NCBI GenBank assembly: GCA_003255025.1
Contig: QANY01005671.1
Span: forward strand, 1-64,000
DNA: 64,000 bases
Source of the DNA: Datisca glomerata
Taxonomy: Eukaryota > Streptophyta > Magnoliopsida > Cucurbitales > Datiscaceae
Direction: 5' to 3'
Shown here: positions 35,385 through 47,118 of the stretch, in pieces
How positions within the stretch are numbered: position 1 is the stretch's first letter
Layout: every line of letters starts with the position of its first letter
Program-made: the position numbers and the translations under genes
Notes under the pieces: generated by a model
Databases searched by the model: none
The model's input: the letters and a program-made list of their open reading frames with translations, nothing else
What the model was told of the DNA's origin: nothing

Positions 35385-36313
35385 CTTTGAAAACAAACAT
35401 TGAATAAACCGTTCTTTCTCATTTTGCTCATAATCTTCAAAATCCTTCATTATTTTTAATGAATATTATTTTGTCATTTTTTGTAATTATTTAAATATAT
35501 TTTGATAGATATGTATTGATCTATAACGATGCACGCAATTCAAATAAGTTATTTTGCTTTTCAAATTTATGTCACAGAAAATAAACAATGAGATTGAAAC
35601 ACATACACAAAGAAGACTGTAACTGACTTAGACAAAAGACACAACTTCTTAATCAGACTATATGAAACCTCACTAGCTTGGGAATCGTTATCAGATGGGC
35701 AAAGTCCTCTGATTAGCCTCTCAATATCATGGGTATCTCCTTCTGAGATAGAGCCATTGTCATATCATAAGGCTAGCCTTAGGCCAGATCCTCCTCACTA
35801 CGGATACTCCATTTAGGGTGGAGCCACCGAACCCTGTACCCATACCTCATATTTATAACAACTAAAAACCTTAATCACTGCTATTCAAAATATGAATCTC
35901 ATTCATTACTCAATTACCACTATAATCTTTTCTTAAAATATCTCCAAAAAATAAGAAATTAAATCTCTAAGGGATTTGAGCTAGTATTTTCTATTACCTT
36001 TCTAGTTTCATTTCATTTCTCTTTTTTCTTTCTATATGATCCAAATGATATTCACATGTGTCGATATTTGAAACCATGGAATAAACTCGTTCTTTCTCAT
36101 TTTTTTCATAATCTTCGAAATCCTTCATTATTTTTAACGAATATTATTTTATGTCATTTTTTTGTAATAATTTAAATATATATTTGAAAGATATGTACTG
36201 ATCTATAACCATGCACATAATTCAAATAATTTATCTTGATTTTCAAATTTCTTTCATAGAAAATAACAATGAGCTTGAGCAACAAGTTCAAAAGCTGAAA
36301 GTGCAAGTGAAAA
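35385..36313 (+). pseudogene. Terpene synthase intron 1/exon 2 fragments, two copies
   Basis: Two copies of the 3' part of synthase intron 1 run into exon 2. The first (35385-35600) shares GTTCTTTCTCATTTTG...CATAATCTTC and ends CACAG before AAAATAAACAATGAGATTGA (exon from 35578), with only about 20 exon bases before unrelated sequence. The second (36075-36313) ends CATAG before AAAATAACAATGAGCTTGAG and keeps about 53 exon bases, reading NNELEQQVQKLKVQVK, until a transposon interrupts it. Both resemble the intron 1/exon 2 junctions at 38158-38330 and 49320-49450, so they arose by local duplication. Between them 35600-36075 is unassigned. Confidence 0.8.
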
Positions 36314-37516
36314 TAGAGGTGGCAATCGGGCCGGGTCCAAGCGGTTCACGGGTTGGTCTCGGGTCTTTTCAGGCGGTTCAGGGTCGGGTCGTTAGAATTT
36401 TAGGGAGGCTCAGAATGAACTGCTGAACCGGCTCGTGTACACACGGGCCAGGCTTGTGATGGTCTGGGCCGAGTCGGTTCACGGGACGGTCCCGATTAAA
36501 TAATCGGACCTGCTCGTTTTCCCTCCTTTTAATGTGATGTAATTCTAAAAAATATAGATGAGGAGAGTTGAACATTGGTGAGGAATAAATAAAATGTAGG
36601 GATTACCACTAAACTATATGAAAGTCATATTACTGTTCTTTCAATTATTTTCCTTTATTACTTTAGAATCTCATTAGAAAAACTTGTCATACTAAATAAA
36701 ATAATTATTTTATTCATTGAATTAAATAGTTGCATCACTATAAATTAAGTACATCCTAATAAAATATTCATTTAAATAAAAATTTATAATACTGATGAAG
36801 ACTCCAAGTATCATAAATTTATTATTTTTTATTTATTGAATTTGAGAGTTGCATCACTATAAATTAGACACATCCCAACTAGCTTGACACCTACCTATTT
36901 ATCAATCACTTGCACTAATCTCAAAAATTAACCCCCCCTCGAACTAGCCTCGTTAAAATCTTTACTGAAAAAATTCATTGGGGAAAACCCATAAAAGAAA
37001 AAAAAGTACTAGCCATGTACTCATAAATTATCTTTGAATAAATTAATAGCATTATCATTAAATAAATAGTAAAATTATATTTGAATAAATTAATAACACT
37101 ATCATTAAATAAATAGTAAAATTAATAGCACTATCGTTTACACTTATATTATCAAGAGTGATACTGAATATTCTATTAGAAATACTATATTCACGCAATA
37201 TACTCATAATATATTGAAAAATCACATTACATGTGTGAAGGTAATCACATTGTCGAAAACTTAGTATTCTTTTATTTAACTCGCATTCATGATCAATAAT
37301 ATATGTATGTGTATTAGGATACACAAGATTTGTGATTTGTAAGAAAGAGGTCAAAGGTTCAAGTTTCAATATATTCATAATTTTTTAAATTTTCAAATAA
37401 AGGGAGAATGCCTTGGACCGGCCCAGTGCTCTTCATACAAGGACCGGACCGATTCATACTTTAACGGACCGGAACAGGTAGTATCACAGATTAAACCGAT
37501 TCACTTATCACCTCTA
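36314..37516. mobile_element. hAT-like non-autonomous element inserted in terpene synthase exon 2
   Basis: Ends are TAGAGGTGGCAA (36314) and TTATCACCTCTA (37516), inverted with two mismatches, of the common plant hAT terminal type. GC-rich CGGGCCGGGTCC/GGACCGG tracts lie just inside both ends, and the interior is AT-rich without transposase. The flanks AAGTGAAA and AACTAGAA could be a diverged 8 bp target duplication. Removing the element rejoins synthase exon 2, which fixes its boundaries. Confidence 0.85.
37033..37135. repeat. ~52 bp tandem duplication inside the hAT-like element
   Basis: TTTGAATAAATTAATARCA and TATCATTAAATAAATAGTAAA are repeated directly at about 37033 and 37080. Confidence 0.75.
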
Positions 37517-37616
37517 AACTAGAAGTACGATGATTACTGATGTTGAAAATCCTTCACCAAAACAGAATTTGATTGATGCAATAATTCAAAGTTTGGGAGT
37601 GTCTTATCACGTAAGA
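37517..37616 (+). pseudogene. Terpene synthase exon 2, second half of the interrupted copy
   Basis: Continues the exon cut at 36313: TTACTGATGTTGAAAATCC, then QNLIDAIIQSLGVSYH, ending at CACGTAAG. The related exons at 38284 and 49385 continue with FETEIEQ at this point, so this copy is truncated. The following 350 bp carry no synthase exon; the next landmark is the TATA box of the downstream copy. Confidence 0.8.
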
Positions 37617-37969
37617 AATGAGTGATTTCAATGCTTTTTGACACACAAGAGATAAGAAATGAGTGAAGAGGAGCGAGACAAGGATCCCATTGACAGCAAT
37701 GTGACAAAGCAATTTTGATTAGCTAGATAGATAGATGAGTGTGAGACTACAGCTTTTCTGATTCTCTATATATCTCATAACAAAACAATCGTACTAGACT
37801 AGCTACTAGGCTACAATTTCCTTTTATTTTCTTCAAGTAATTACCATTAAACAAATCCCTGCCCCATTTGGCCTCAAAAAAGAAAAATAAAAGTAAAATT
37901 CCAACCCTCAAGTCATTTAAAACGTGATGGTTTTGGAGAATTGCGTGCAATTGCCCCCTCCCTTCTTCC

Positions 37970-37979
37970 TATATAAATA
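37970..37979 (+). promoter_or_regulatory. TATA box of terpene synthase copy
   Basis: TATATAAATAA lies about 115 bp before the ATG at 38085, with a pyrimidine-rich stretch just upstream and a plausible 5' UTR between. Promoter use is inferred only. Confidence 0.6.
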
Positions 37980-38084
37980 ATGAAGCAGCACAAAGGCTCT
38001 CACCCACTTCAATAACTTTTTGAAGAGAAACAAATTAGCAAAAAGCTGTTTTTAAGTTTCAAAGCAAAATCAACATTAGAGAAT

Positions 38085-40172
38085 ATGTCAATATCTCAAT
38101 TAGTGAAAGCTGCTGCAAATGGTGAAAATGACAGAGCCACAGCAGCTTTCATTTCTTTCATAATTTTTGAAATCCTTTGATTATTTCAACGAATATTATT
38201 TTGTGTCAAATTTTATGTGATAATGTAAATAACCATCCAAATAATTCTAATAAGTTATTTTGCTTTTCAAATCTCTGTTACAGAAAATAACCAATGAGAT
38301 GGAGCAACGAGCTCAAAAGCTGAAAGAGCAAGTCAGAAGCATGGTGATTGCAAATGTTGAAAATCAGCCTTCACAAAACTGAATTTTGTTGATTCGATCC
38401 AACAACTGGGAGTGTCTTATCATTTTGAAACTGAAATTGAGCAAATACCCCATCAAGTCCACGAGACCTATTCCAATTTTACCCCAAAAAAAATACAAAG
38501 GACGAAGATCTTCACAATGATTCTCTTCTCTTTAGATTGCTAAGACTGAAAAGGTTATCCTATTTCATGTGGTAAGTAGTCAAATTTTAAATGTATAAGC
38601 ATTTTTATTAATAATTATATTCAAAGTAGTTCTACATATACAAAAAAGTATATTAGGTTTTAATCATAAATTAAAGAGTGGGTGTAGAATTATTCATAGA
38701 TTACAAAATCACATGCTATAAATAATTGATTGATAACCTTGGTCCATTTAATATTAGTCTAATTCTTTGTAAGTCTATAATTAGTACTCTTAAATTTATT
38801 TGCGCCCATACGTTTTTTTTGTTTTATTTAATGAATCGAAGCAGTTATATTCAGCAAATATATGGATGGGGCCAATGGAAAATTCAAGGAGTCAATAGCT
38901 AATAATGCAAGAGGAATGTTAAGCTTGTATGAAGCCTCATACTTGAGGGTGCATGGAGAAGATATACTTGATGAAGCACTTGATTTTACCTCCACTCACT
39001 TGGCAGCCATAGTAGGCCAATTAAGCTCTCTTCTTGCTGAACAAGTAAGACATGCTCTAGTGCAACCCATCCATAAAAGCATGCCTAGATTGGAGGCAAG
39101 ACACAACATTTCTATCTACGAGAATGATCCGTCACATAGTGATGTTCTTTTTACCTTTGCAAAACTTGATTTTAACATGTTAAAGAAACTTTACCAAGAG
39201 GAACTTAGTGAAGTCACAAGGTAAATTTCTTTGACTATCTGAGCCCCACCATTATATTCTTTTAGGATATGTTTGGAATTACTTTCTAAACTTCATATCT
39301 ATATTTTTAAAAAATTAAAAATAACTTGATAAATTCATAAATTCTTTTATAAAATTTAACAAATGAAATTCGATTTAAAAAAAGTTCGAAAAATCCTTTT
39401 TTTTTCAATAGAAACATTTGATAAATGTACACTATCATATATATGATCAAAATCAAATATTTGGTGGTGGAAGGAATTGGATTTGGGGAGAAAGCTATCA
39501 TTTGCAAGAGAAAGGCAGTGGAAAGTTACTTTTGGACAGTGGGAGTATATTTTGAGCTCAAATACTCAATTGGAAGAATAATATTGACCAAAGTAATTGC
39601 ATTGATAACAATTATGGATGATATATATGATACACATACCATATTTGAAGAACTTGTAATCTTCACTGATGCAATAGAGAAATGGGATAGAAGCATTGTA
39701 GACCGACTTCCACATTACATGAAAGTATTTTATGACGTTTTATTAAATGCTTATCAGCAATTTGACAGAGATATTGATTTGGAAGGAGGAAACTATCACA
39801 TTCACTATGCAAAAGAAGTAGTATATAGAATCTCTCTCAAAGTTTGAATTATATATAGTGTAGCTATCGTATTCTCTCATTCTTATCACACTCTCTTTCC
39901 TTTTTGTGTTTTGTGATTAATAGATGAAAATACAAGCTAGATCTTATCTTGCTGAAGCTTTTTGGTACCAAAAAGGATATACACCAACGTTGGACGAATA
40001 TTTGAAAGTTTCATTGGTATCAAGTTGTTGTCACTTGTTCGCAACAATATCATTCCTTTGCATGGCAGATATTGTAACAAAAGAGGCCTATGAATGGGTG
40101 GCAAATGAACCAAAGATTTTTAAATCTTATTCTCTTATTGGTAGGCTCATGGACGACATCGTTACTCATAAG
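38085..40172 (+). pseudogene. TPS-a type terpene synthase pseudogene, exons 1(part) to 6
   Basis: This is the best preserved synthase copy. The start at 38085 opens MSISQLVKAAANGENDRATA and then runs into intron 1 without the RRx8W segment, so most of exon 1 is deleted. Exon 2 (38284-38571) is frameshifted by loss of one A in SQKLNF and again at an A8 run. Exon 3 (38845-39220) is intact: NGKFKESIANNARGMLSLYE, LRVHGEDILDEALDF and LDFNMLKKLYQEELSEVTR, with a GT donor. Exons 4 and 5 are fused (39460-39820) without the usual intron. One G is lost in FARERAVES; the metal-binding motif in TIMDDIYDTH and HYAKEV are kept. Exon 6 (39924-40172, 249 bp) has ARSYLAEAFWYQKGY and LMDDIVTHK, then a GT donor. 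Exon 7 is absent. It was a cytosolic sesquiterpene-synthase-like enzyme and cannot now encode a full protein. Confidence 0.93.
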
Positions 40173-41254
40173 GTATCATCTAATTATTATCTTCTTATGT
40201 AGCTGCTGGTGGAGCTACAAAACGCTACATTGCCTCCTTGCTTGTTGATCATGTTCCCACTAGATCAGTGCAACCTTACCATCTTGAAGAAGACAATTAG
40301 GGCTAGTTCACCTTCATAAAAGCTTCATAATTAATTGATGCATAATAGTTATCAGAAATATCTATGGAGCAATTTGAAAAGAAATAAAATAAAGGGGGTT
40401 CAAAGAAATGAGCATAACTTCTCGCTCGAGTATCGAATTTAGGCGTGGTGGGGCTCTGTTAGCAATTTCACGTTTTCTGCATGTTGTGATGGCCACGCCT
40501 TGCCTTTGGCTATGAAGTCAAACTTTCAGGGTCAAATTTCATCATTTGGGGATTGTTTCGATATTATCATATTGTATTTAGATCTTTAAATGGATTTGTA
40601 GCCAATTTTGGAAGCTTTTGCATAATAAGAAATTTTGTTCATTTTTCTCTTGTGGATTCTAGTGACTTATTTCCGTTCAAGCGTCATTCGAGTAAATACC
40701 TATCCCATTTTGCCTTAGTTGGTATCAGAGCTATGGTTGACGATCATAATTGAGGTTTAGAAGCTAGGGTTAAGGCGATTGAGATGAATCTGCAGGAGAT
40801 GATGACTAACTTATGAGATATACTAGCGGCTTTGAATATTGGTGGCTATAATCTTCGGAAATAATAACCCAATGCTCAGTTTGCTGCCCCTAGGAATCCA
40901 TTTCTAGTTCATAACTACACACACAATGAGAATTATGATGGGTACATGACAAAGGTAGAGATTCTTATGTTCAATTTGAGTTTTGATGTAGAGTCTTTCC
41001 TTGATTAGATTAATGAAGTAGAAAGATATTTCAAAATCATGGAGGTTAGCGAGGAACACAAGGTTGCAATTGTCGTGTGTAAACTAAAGGGAGACGCAGG
41101 AGCTTGGTGGAAAATTATATGTGACGAGCATTATTGATAAATGATACCATCTGTAGTGGACTAGATCATGATGAGGGATTACTACAATAGTATTTTTTCC
41201 CAAGGGATTACGCACAAACCTTATATAGGCGATTTTGGACTGTAGGCAAGGAAA
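40173..41254 (+). mobile_element. Ty3/gypsy 5' end: leader, primer-binding site and gag, cut at 41254
   Basis: TTGGTATCAGAGC at 40719-40731 is a perfect initiator tRNA-Met primer-binding site, so an LTR should end just before it; its start is not defined (probably 40320-40450). Gag follows in damaged frames: LEARVKAIEMNLQEMM, then FDVESFLD and INEVERYFKIMEV, VVCKLKGDAGAWW and LDCRQGN, where it is cut by a copia LTR at 41255. Stops at 40752, 40816 and 41007 inactivate it. 40202-40300 contains an unexplained short reading ATKRYIASLLVDHVPTRSV before a stop. Confidence 0.82.
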
Positions 41255-42366
41255 TGTTGGAAATTGGGTGTGTTTACACCATTTATGTGGATCAATTTTG
41301 GAAAAAAATTTAGGTGAGATCCACTACGTAAAAGTGTAAGGTCTTCAGAGATTTGAGTTATCCTCCACCTGTACATAAAAAATAACTATTAATTTGTCAA
41401 AATTGACTTTGGGATGAATGAGAAATTATCTTCCAAAGTGAGTTAAATGAGAATGGAAGAATATGTGAGAATTGTAGAAATCCCATATTAGAAAGAGAGA
41501 AAATGTTGTAGTAGTATATATAGAGATACTTGTATCAATGATGATAACTTGATAAGCCTAGATGTCGTCTCTATATGGGCCACCCATATATGAGTTACCT
41601 TTTACTCTTGATTTATTTTTCCTACTCAAAATAAGCTCAAAGGTTATAGAATATGAAGTATTCTTTATAAATAAAGGCGCGAGATGTTTTTATCTTTGTA
41701 AATTAAGACAAAAATGTTTTTTTTTTTGGGTTAAATAGCCCTTTAATGGGTTAAATAACCTTTAATGGTGGCTCCCCCAATGAATAATATAAAAGGAGGT
41801 ATTCCCCTTCTCATTTTCACACCAAGAAAGCAGTAACTCTCTTCATTCTCTCCTTTTGTCTCTCAGCGATTTTAGGTTTGTTTTCTTCAAGTTTTCGGTT
41901 CAGTTTAGGCTCGATTTTTGTCTTGGTCAGGTTCGGTTAATTTTTTGTCTGATTTATTTCTAATTCAATTTATTTTCGATTCTGTCTACGGTATGGTTTT
42001 TCAGTCCAAGCTTTGGTTTTACGTCGTCAGTCTGGTGGTAAAATTCTTACAAGTTAGTTCGATCAAGGTAGTGAAGTTGTGTGTTCTTCAACTGCCTCTA
42101 ATCGTTTTATCTTGAGAAACAGATGCCATTATCAACCTTAGTATCAAAAGTGAGAAATTATAATTGTTTTAAGGAAACTGTGAAAAAAAGACTCGATTTG
42201 ATTTCTTCTTATATTATGTTACGCTTATTTTATGCTTATAATTAATTTAGCTACATTCTGTAATTATTGTATTTACATTACTATTCGTAATTATATTTTT
42301 TACTTGTCGTAATTGGTGATACATAATTGTTGTATCACCGTTGTTTCCATTTAATCTTATAATGCA
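41255..42366 (+). repeat. copia 5' long direct repeat (LTR, possibly plus leader)
   Basis: Contains GTATATATAGAGATAC at about 41513, a TATA region. A primer-binding-like CTTAGTATCAAAAG lies at 42137, about 880 bp in. The true LTR may therefore end at about 42134, with the last ~230 bp being internal leader that is also present in the right copy. Confidence 0.8.
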
Positions 42367-42809
42367 AAATATTATTTCAAACAATCTTAAAACAATTATT
42401 TCTATACAAGTTATTACGTTATAGGATTAATTTTTTGAAGTTAATTTGGTTTTCAAAATTTGTCCAAAAATTGATTTTGGAAATTGATTTGGGTTTTTCA
42501 ACTTAAATTTATTATTTTTAATAGTCTCCAAAACTTTAAACTAAAAGTAACTATACAGAGAAGTTTTGTGTAGAAAATTAGAATTTAAGATGACTTGCCC
42601 CTCCAATTACATGGGAACTGAATACTGTCTTACAGGACTGGTCCTCGAATAGGTCTTAGAACCACACTAGTTCATCTTGACAGTTATTTGTAAAAGTATT
42701 ATTTGATTTATTTTGGAAAATATTTGAAAATTAGCATATTTTTGTCTTTGAGAAAATAACATAATTTTCAGTTCACACATTTCTGGTTTATATTTCAGAT
42801 AAGGAAATA

Positions 42810-43725
42810 TGATAACTGAAACCAACAACAATGTTGTAGCAAACCATGTTGCTCAAAACCAAGGGTAGAACCCTACTATTAGGGCTCAAATGCCAAACCT
42901 AGGTGTACAAAACTCTGTTGTGACCCCTGCTTGTATGGCACTGATGTCTATGCCTATTTCTTATGGAAAGAAACCTGAGAAATTTAATAGTCTGAATTGT
43001 AAAAGGTGGCAACAAAAGATTTTCTTCTACCCAACCACCCTGAATCTGGCAAAATGCTTGACTGAAGAAGTTCTTAAGCTCAATGATAATGAGCAAGATT
43101 TCCAAACGATCAGTGTTACAAATGCATGGAAACATTCTGACTATTAATGTAGAATTACATTATAATTGTCTTGTTGATTCCTTGTATAATGTTTAGTCTG
43201 ACAAGAAAACAGCAAATGAGCTATAAGAATCTCTTGAACGAAAGTATAAGATTAAGGATGCGAGTGCCATGAAATTTATCATGGTCCACTTCTGAAGTTT
43301 AAACTGAAGGATTCCAAAATGTTGATCAGTCATGTGCAAGAAGTTTAAATTATCGTGCACGAGATTCATGCTGAGGGAATGATGCTAAGTGAAATTGCCT
43401 CCTACGTGGAAGGATTTCAAGAATTTTCTCAAGCACAAATGAAAGGAAATGAGCATCGATGATCTTATTATTCAACTTCTAATCAAAGAATATAATAGGT
43501 TATCTGAAAGAAGAGGGTTAAACAATGTTGCTATAGCAAAGGTTAACATTCTAGTGCATGGTCAAGGTTCAAAAATCAAGAAGACCAACAACAAAGGGAA
43601 GAGTCCAAACAAGCTGGGACCTAAAGGAGGAGTTTCGAAGGCAAGTGCTATAATTGTGACAAGTTGGGTAAAAAATCATCTGAGTGTAGATTTCCTAAAA
43701 GAAATAAAGAGGTAATGTGATTGAG
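42810..43725 (+). pseudogene. copia gag (pseudogene)
   Basis: Starts MITETNNNVVANHVAQNQG, followed by a stop and then KPEKFNSLNCKRWQQKIFF, the copia gag N-terminal fold. Later pieces read LKFKLKDSKMLISHVQEV and MLSEIASYVEGF. The zinc knuckle at about 43642-43683 reads CYNCDKLGKKSSEC, with spacing kept but the histidine replaced by Lys. Frameshifts at about 43147 and 43490 break it. Confidence 0.88.
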
Positions 43726-43789
43726 AACATTGCTCAAAATGTTTCTAACATCAACCTCTTAGTAGTGGTTTCTGAGGTTAACATGGTTG

Positions 43790-45120
43790 GATTGAATCCA
43801 AATGAATGATGGATTGACATTGGAGCTACCCTCCATGTGTGTTCTGATCAACGTATGTTCTCTACCTTCCAAGCTATCGAGCATGGAGAAAAGTTATTCA
43901 TGGGAAACTCGGCCACATCTAAAATTAAAGGTCAATGGAAAGTGGTGTTCAAGATGACTTCTGAGAAGGAATTTACTCGGAACATTGTGGTGTATGTATC
44001 TAAAATCCAAAAGAACCTTGTATCTGCTTCACTGTTGAATAACCATGGATTTTGTATGGTATTTGGGTCAAACAAAATTATTTTATCTAAGTGCGGAATG
44101 TATGTTGGTAAGGGTTATATGAGTGATAGAATTTTCAAACTCAATGTAATGACTTTGGTTAAACCCGATATTAATAAAGCTAGTTCTTCTACTTACTTGC
44201 ATGAATCTTCCAATTATGGTATGGTATACTAGCTCATGTTAATTATGATACTTGTATAAATTAATTAACTTAGATCATATACTAACATTTCATATTGATT
44301 CAAATCATAAGTGTGAAACTTGTGTCAAGAAAAAATTAATGAGGCCATCATTCCAAAGTGTTGAAAGAAACTCAGAACCACTTGATCTAATTCACAATGA
44401 TATCTGTGATTTAAAATTTATACAAACAAGATATGATAATAAGTATTTTATTACTTTTGTCGATGATAGCACAAAATACTGTTATGTATATTTGCTAAAG
44501 AGCAAGGATGAAGCGATAAAGAAATTCATTCTATATAAAAATGAAGTTGAGAATCGAATAAGAAAATTAAGGTACTAAAAAGTGATCAAGGTGATGAGTA
44601 TGAATCACCGTTTGTTGAAATTTTTGCTCAGCATGGGATTATACATGAAACCATAACACCTTAATCATCTCAGTTCGATGGTGTTGCTGAGCAAAAAAAT
44701 CGTACCTTGAAAGGAATGATGAATGCATTATTGATCAGTTCTGGATTATCTCACAACATGTATGGGAAGTCGTTTTGACGGCTAACTATTTTTTGAATAA
44801 GTTACCTGGAAAGAAAGAGGATAAGACTTCATATGAGTTATGAAAAGGTAGAAAATATTCATACAAATACTTACAAATGTGGGGAACAGTAGTGCGTATC
44901 GGTTCTTTGTATACGAATCTAGCAGTCTTGAGATTCGCAAGAACACTATAATTTATTCTAGGAATTTATCATTCTTTGAACATGTATTTTCTTATAAATT
45001 CAAAGAAGTGCCAAGCTCTTCAAAAAGACTTCTGGAGACCATTAATGAAGAAGATTGTCAGGACCAAGATGAATAGTTGAGGTAGAACCTAGAAGGAAGT
45101 GCTAGAATAGAAAAGTCTTT
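43790..45120 (+). pseudogene. copia protease and integrase (pseudogene)
   Basis: The protease reads WIDIGATLHVCSDQ, where the family has D-T/S-G, so the catalytic triplet is altered to DIG. The pre-integrase block has NLVSASLLNNHGF and SDRIFKLNV. The integrase finger has HKCETCVKKK and the core begins LDLIHNDICDLK with ITFVDDSTKYCYVY (second Asp). After 44578 the frame shifts, but SSQFDGVAEQKNRTLK (Glu motif, about 44670) is still legible. A C-terminal block at 44879-45073 is in another frame. Confidence 0.88.
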
Positions 45121-46150
45121 TGGTCTTGATTTTCTAGTCTATATGATTGAAAGTGAACCAATAACTTGCAATGAAGCTGTAATTTCTAATGAATGTCCTT
45201 TTTGAAAGAGACAATTAAGAGTGAAATTGATTCCATTTTACAAAATCATACTTGGGAACTAATGGATCTTCCAAGTAGACTTTTAGATGAAAAATGAATT
45301 TGATGGATCAATTGATAAATGCAAGGCTAGACTTGTAATTAAAGGCTATAGATAAAAGGAAGGTCATGATTATTTTGATAATATTCTCCGGTGTCGAGAA
45401 TAAACTTCATTAGGATGTTACTTGCAATAACAGTTTTACGAAATCTTGAAGTACATTAAATGGATGTAAAAACAACCTTTATAAATTTAGATTTAGAGGA
45501 AGAAATATACATGGAACACCCAGAAGGGTTTTCCGCTCCTAGGCAAGGAAGGAAAGTCTATAAATTAGTCAAATCATTGTATGGTTTGAAACAAGTACCA
45601 AACCAATGGCATGAGAAATTTGACAGTCACATGATGTCAATTGGATTCAAAATCAATGAATGTGATAAATATATCTATGTTAAAGATACATAGAATTGAT
45701 ATGTCATTATATGTTGTATATTGATGATATTCTTATCGTTAGGTTTAATGATAAGATGATCAAATCTACGAAAGATATGTTAAAATCTAGATTTGATATG
45801 AAAGACATGAGACTTGCTGATGTTATATTGGGAATAAAAATAAAAAAAATATCAGATGGACTTATTTTAAGTCAGTCTCATTACGTAGATTCTATTCTTG
45901 GAAAATTTAACATAGATGACACTAGTGAATAAAAAACCACCGATGGATATAAGTGTACATTTGTTCAAGAATAAAGGTGAGGTATTTATCAAGTAGAATA
46001 TTATAGAGTGATAGGTAGTCTAATATACTTGATATAGCCTATACAGTGAGTAAACTAAGTAGATTTACGAGTAATCCTGGAGCTGAACATTGAAAAGTCA
46101 TTGTGAGAGTATTGGGGTACGTATGATGTACTCTGAGTTATGGACTACAC
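45117..46150 (+). pseudogene. copia reverse transcriptase, first tandem copy
   Basis: Reads MIESEPITCNEAVISNE, then MDVKTTFINLDLEEEIYME, GFSAPRQGRKVYKLVKSLYG, LKQVPNQWHEKF, and after a stop MLYIDDILIVRFND (the YxDD polymerase motif as YIDD), RFDMKDMRLADVILGIKI and QSHYVDSILGKF. The last part, NPGAEH followed by TGA, is the start of the RNase H connection. It joins directly to a second copy at 46150. Stops at 45691 and 45930. Confidence 0.92.
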
Positions 46151-47118
46151 TTTTGGTCCTAATTTTCTGACCTATATGATTGAAAGTGAACCAAGAACTT
46201 TCAATGAAGCCGTGAACTCCAATGAAGGTCCATTTTAGAAAGAGGCCATTAAGAGTTAAATTGATTCAATTTTGCAAAATCATACTTGGGAATTAACGAA
46301 TCTTTCACCTGATTGTAAATAGTTGGGTTCCAAGTGGATTTTCAAACGAAAAATGAAAATCGATGGATCAATTGATAAATAGAAGGCTATGCTTGTAATT
46401 AAAGGCTACAGACATAAGAAATGTCTTGATTATTTTGATACATATTCTCCGGTGTCAAGAATAAACTCCATTAGGATGGTATTTGCAATCGTAGCTTTGC
46501 AAAATCTTGAAGTACATCAAATGGATGTGAAAACAACCTTTCTAAATTGAGATTTAGAGGAAGAAATGTACATGGAAAACCCGGAAGGGTTTTCCGCTCC
46601 TGGGCAAGAAAAGAAAGTCTGTAAATTAGTGAAATCATTATATGGTTTGAAACAAGCACCAAAATCATTATATGTTGATGATATGTTTATTGTTAGGAGT
46701 AATGATCAAATGATCAAATCTATGAAAGATATGGTAAAACTAGATTTGATATGAAGGACATGAGACTTGCAGATATTATATTGGGAATAAAAATCAAAAG
46801 AACATGCGATGGAGTTAATTTAAGTAAGTCTAATTATGTAGATTCTATTTTTGAAAAATTTAACAAAGATGATACTAGTGAAAAAAACACTGATGGATAC
46901 AAGTGTACATTTTTTTCAAAAATAAATGTGAGAGTATCTCTCAAGTAGAGTACTCTAGAGTGATAAATAGTCTAATATACTTAATGAGTTGTATAAGACC
47001 TAATATAACTTATACCGTGAGCAAACTAAATAGATTCACGAGTAATCCTGGAGCTGAACATTGAAAATCCATTATAAGAGTACTGAGGTACTTATGATAT
47101 ACTCGAAATTATGGACTT
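46150..47118 (+). pseudogene. copia reverse transcriptase, second tandem copy
   Basis: Repeats the preceding ~1 kb from TTTGGTCCTAATTTTC to the NPGAEH-TGA segment. It reads MIESEPRTFNEAV, KWIFKRKMKIDGSIDK, YSPVSRINSIRM, MYMENPEGFSAPGQEKKV, then a deletion joins LYGLKQAPK to SLYVDDMFIVRSND, and MRLADIILGIKI follows. The polymerase motif YVDD is kept here. The deletion removes about 70 bases of the palm/thumb segment present in the first copy. Confidence 0.92.

Noticed and set aside
38085..40172. A functional terpene synthase gene
   Set aside because: Most of exon 1 and all of exon 7 are missing, exon 2 has two frameshifts and exon 4 one; no full protein can be read.
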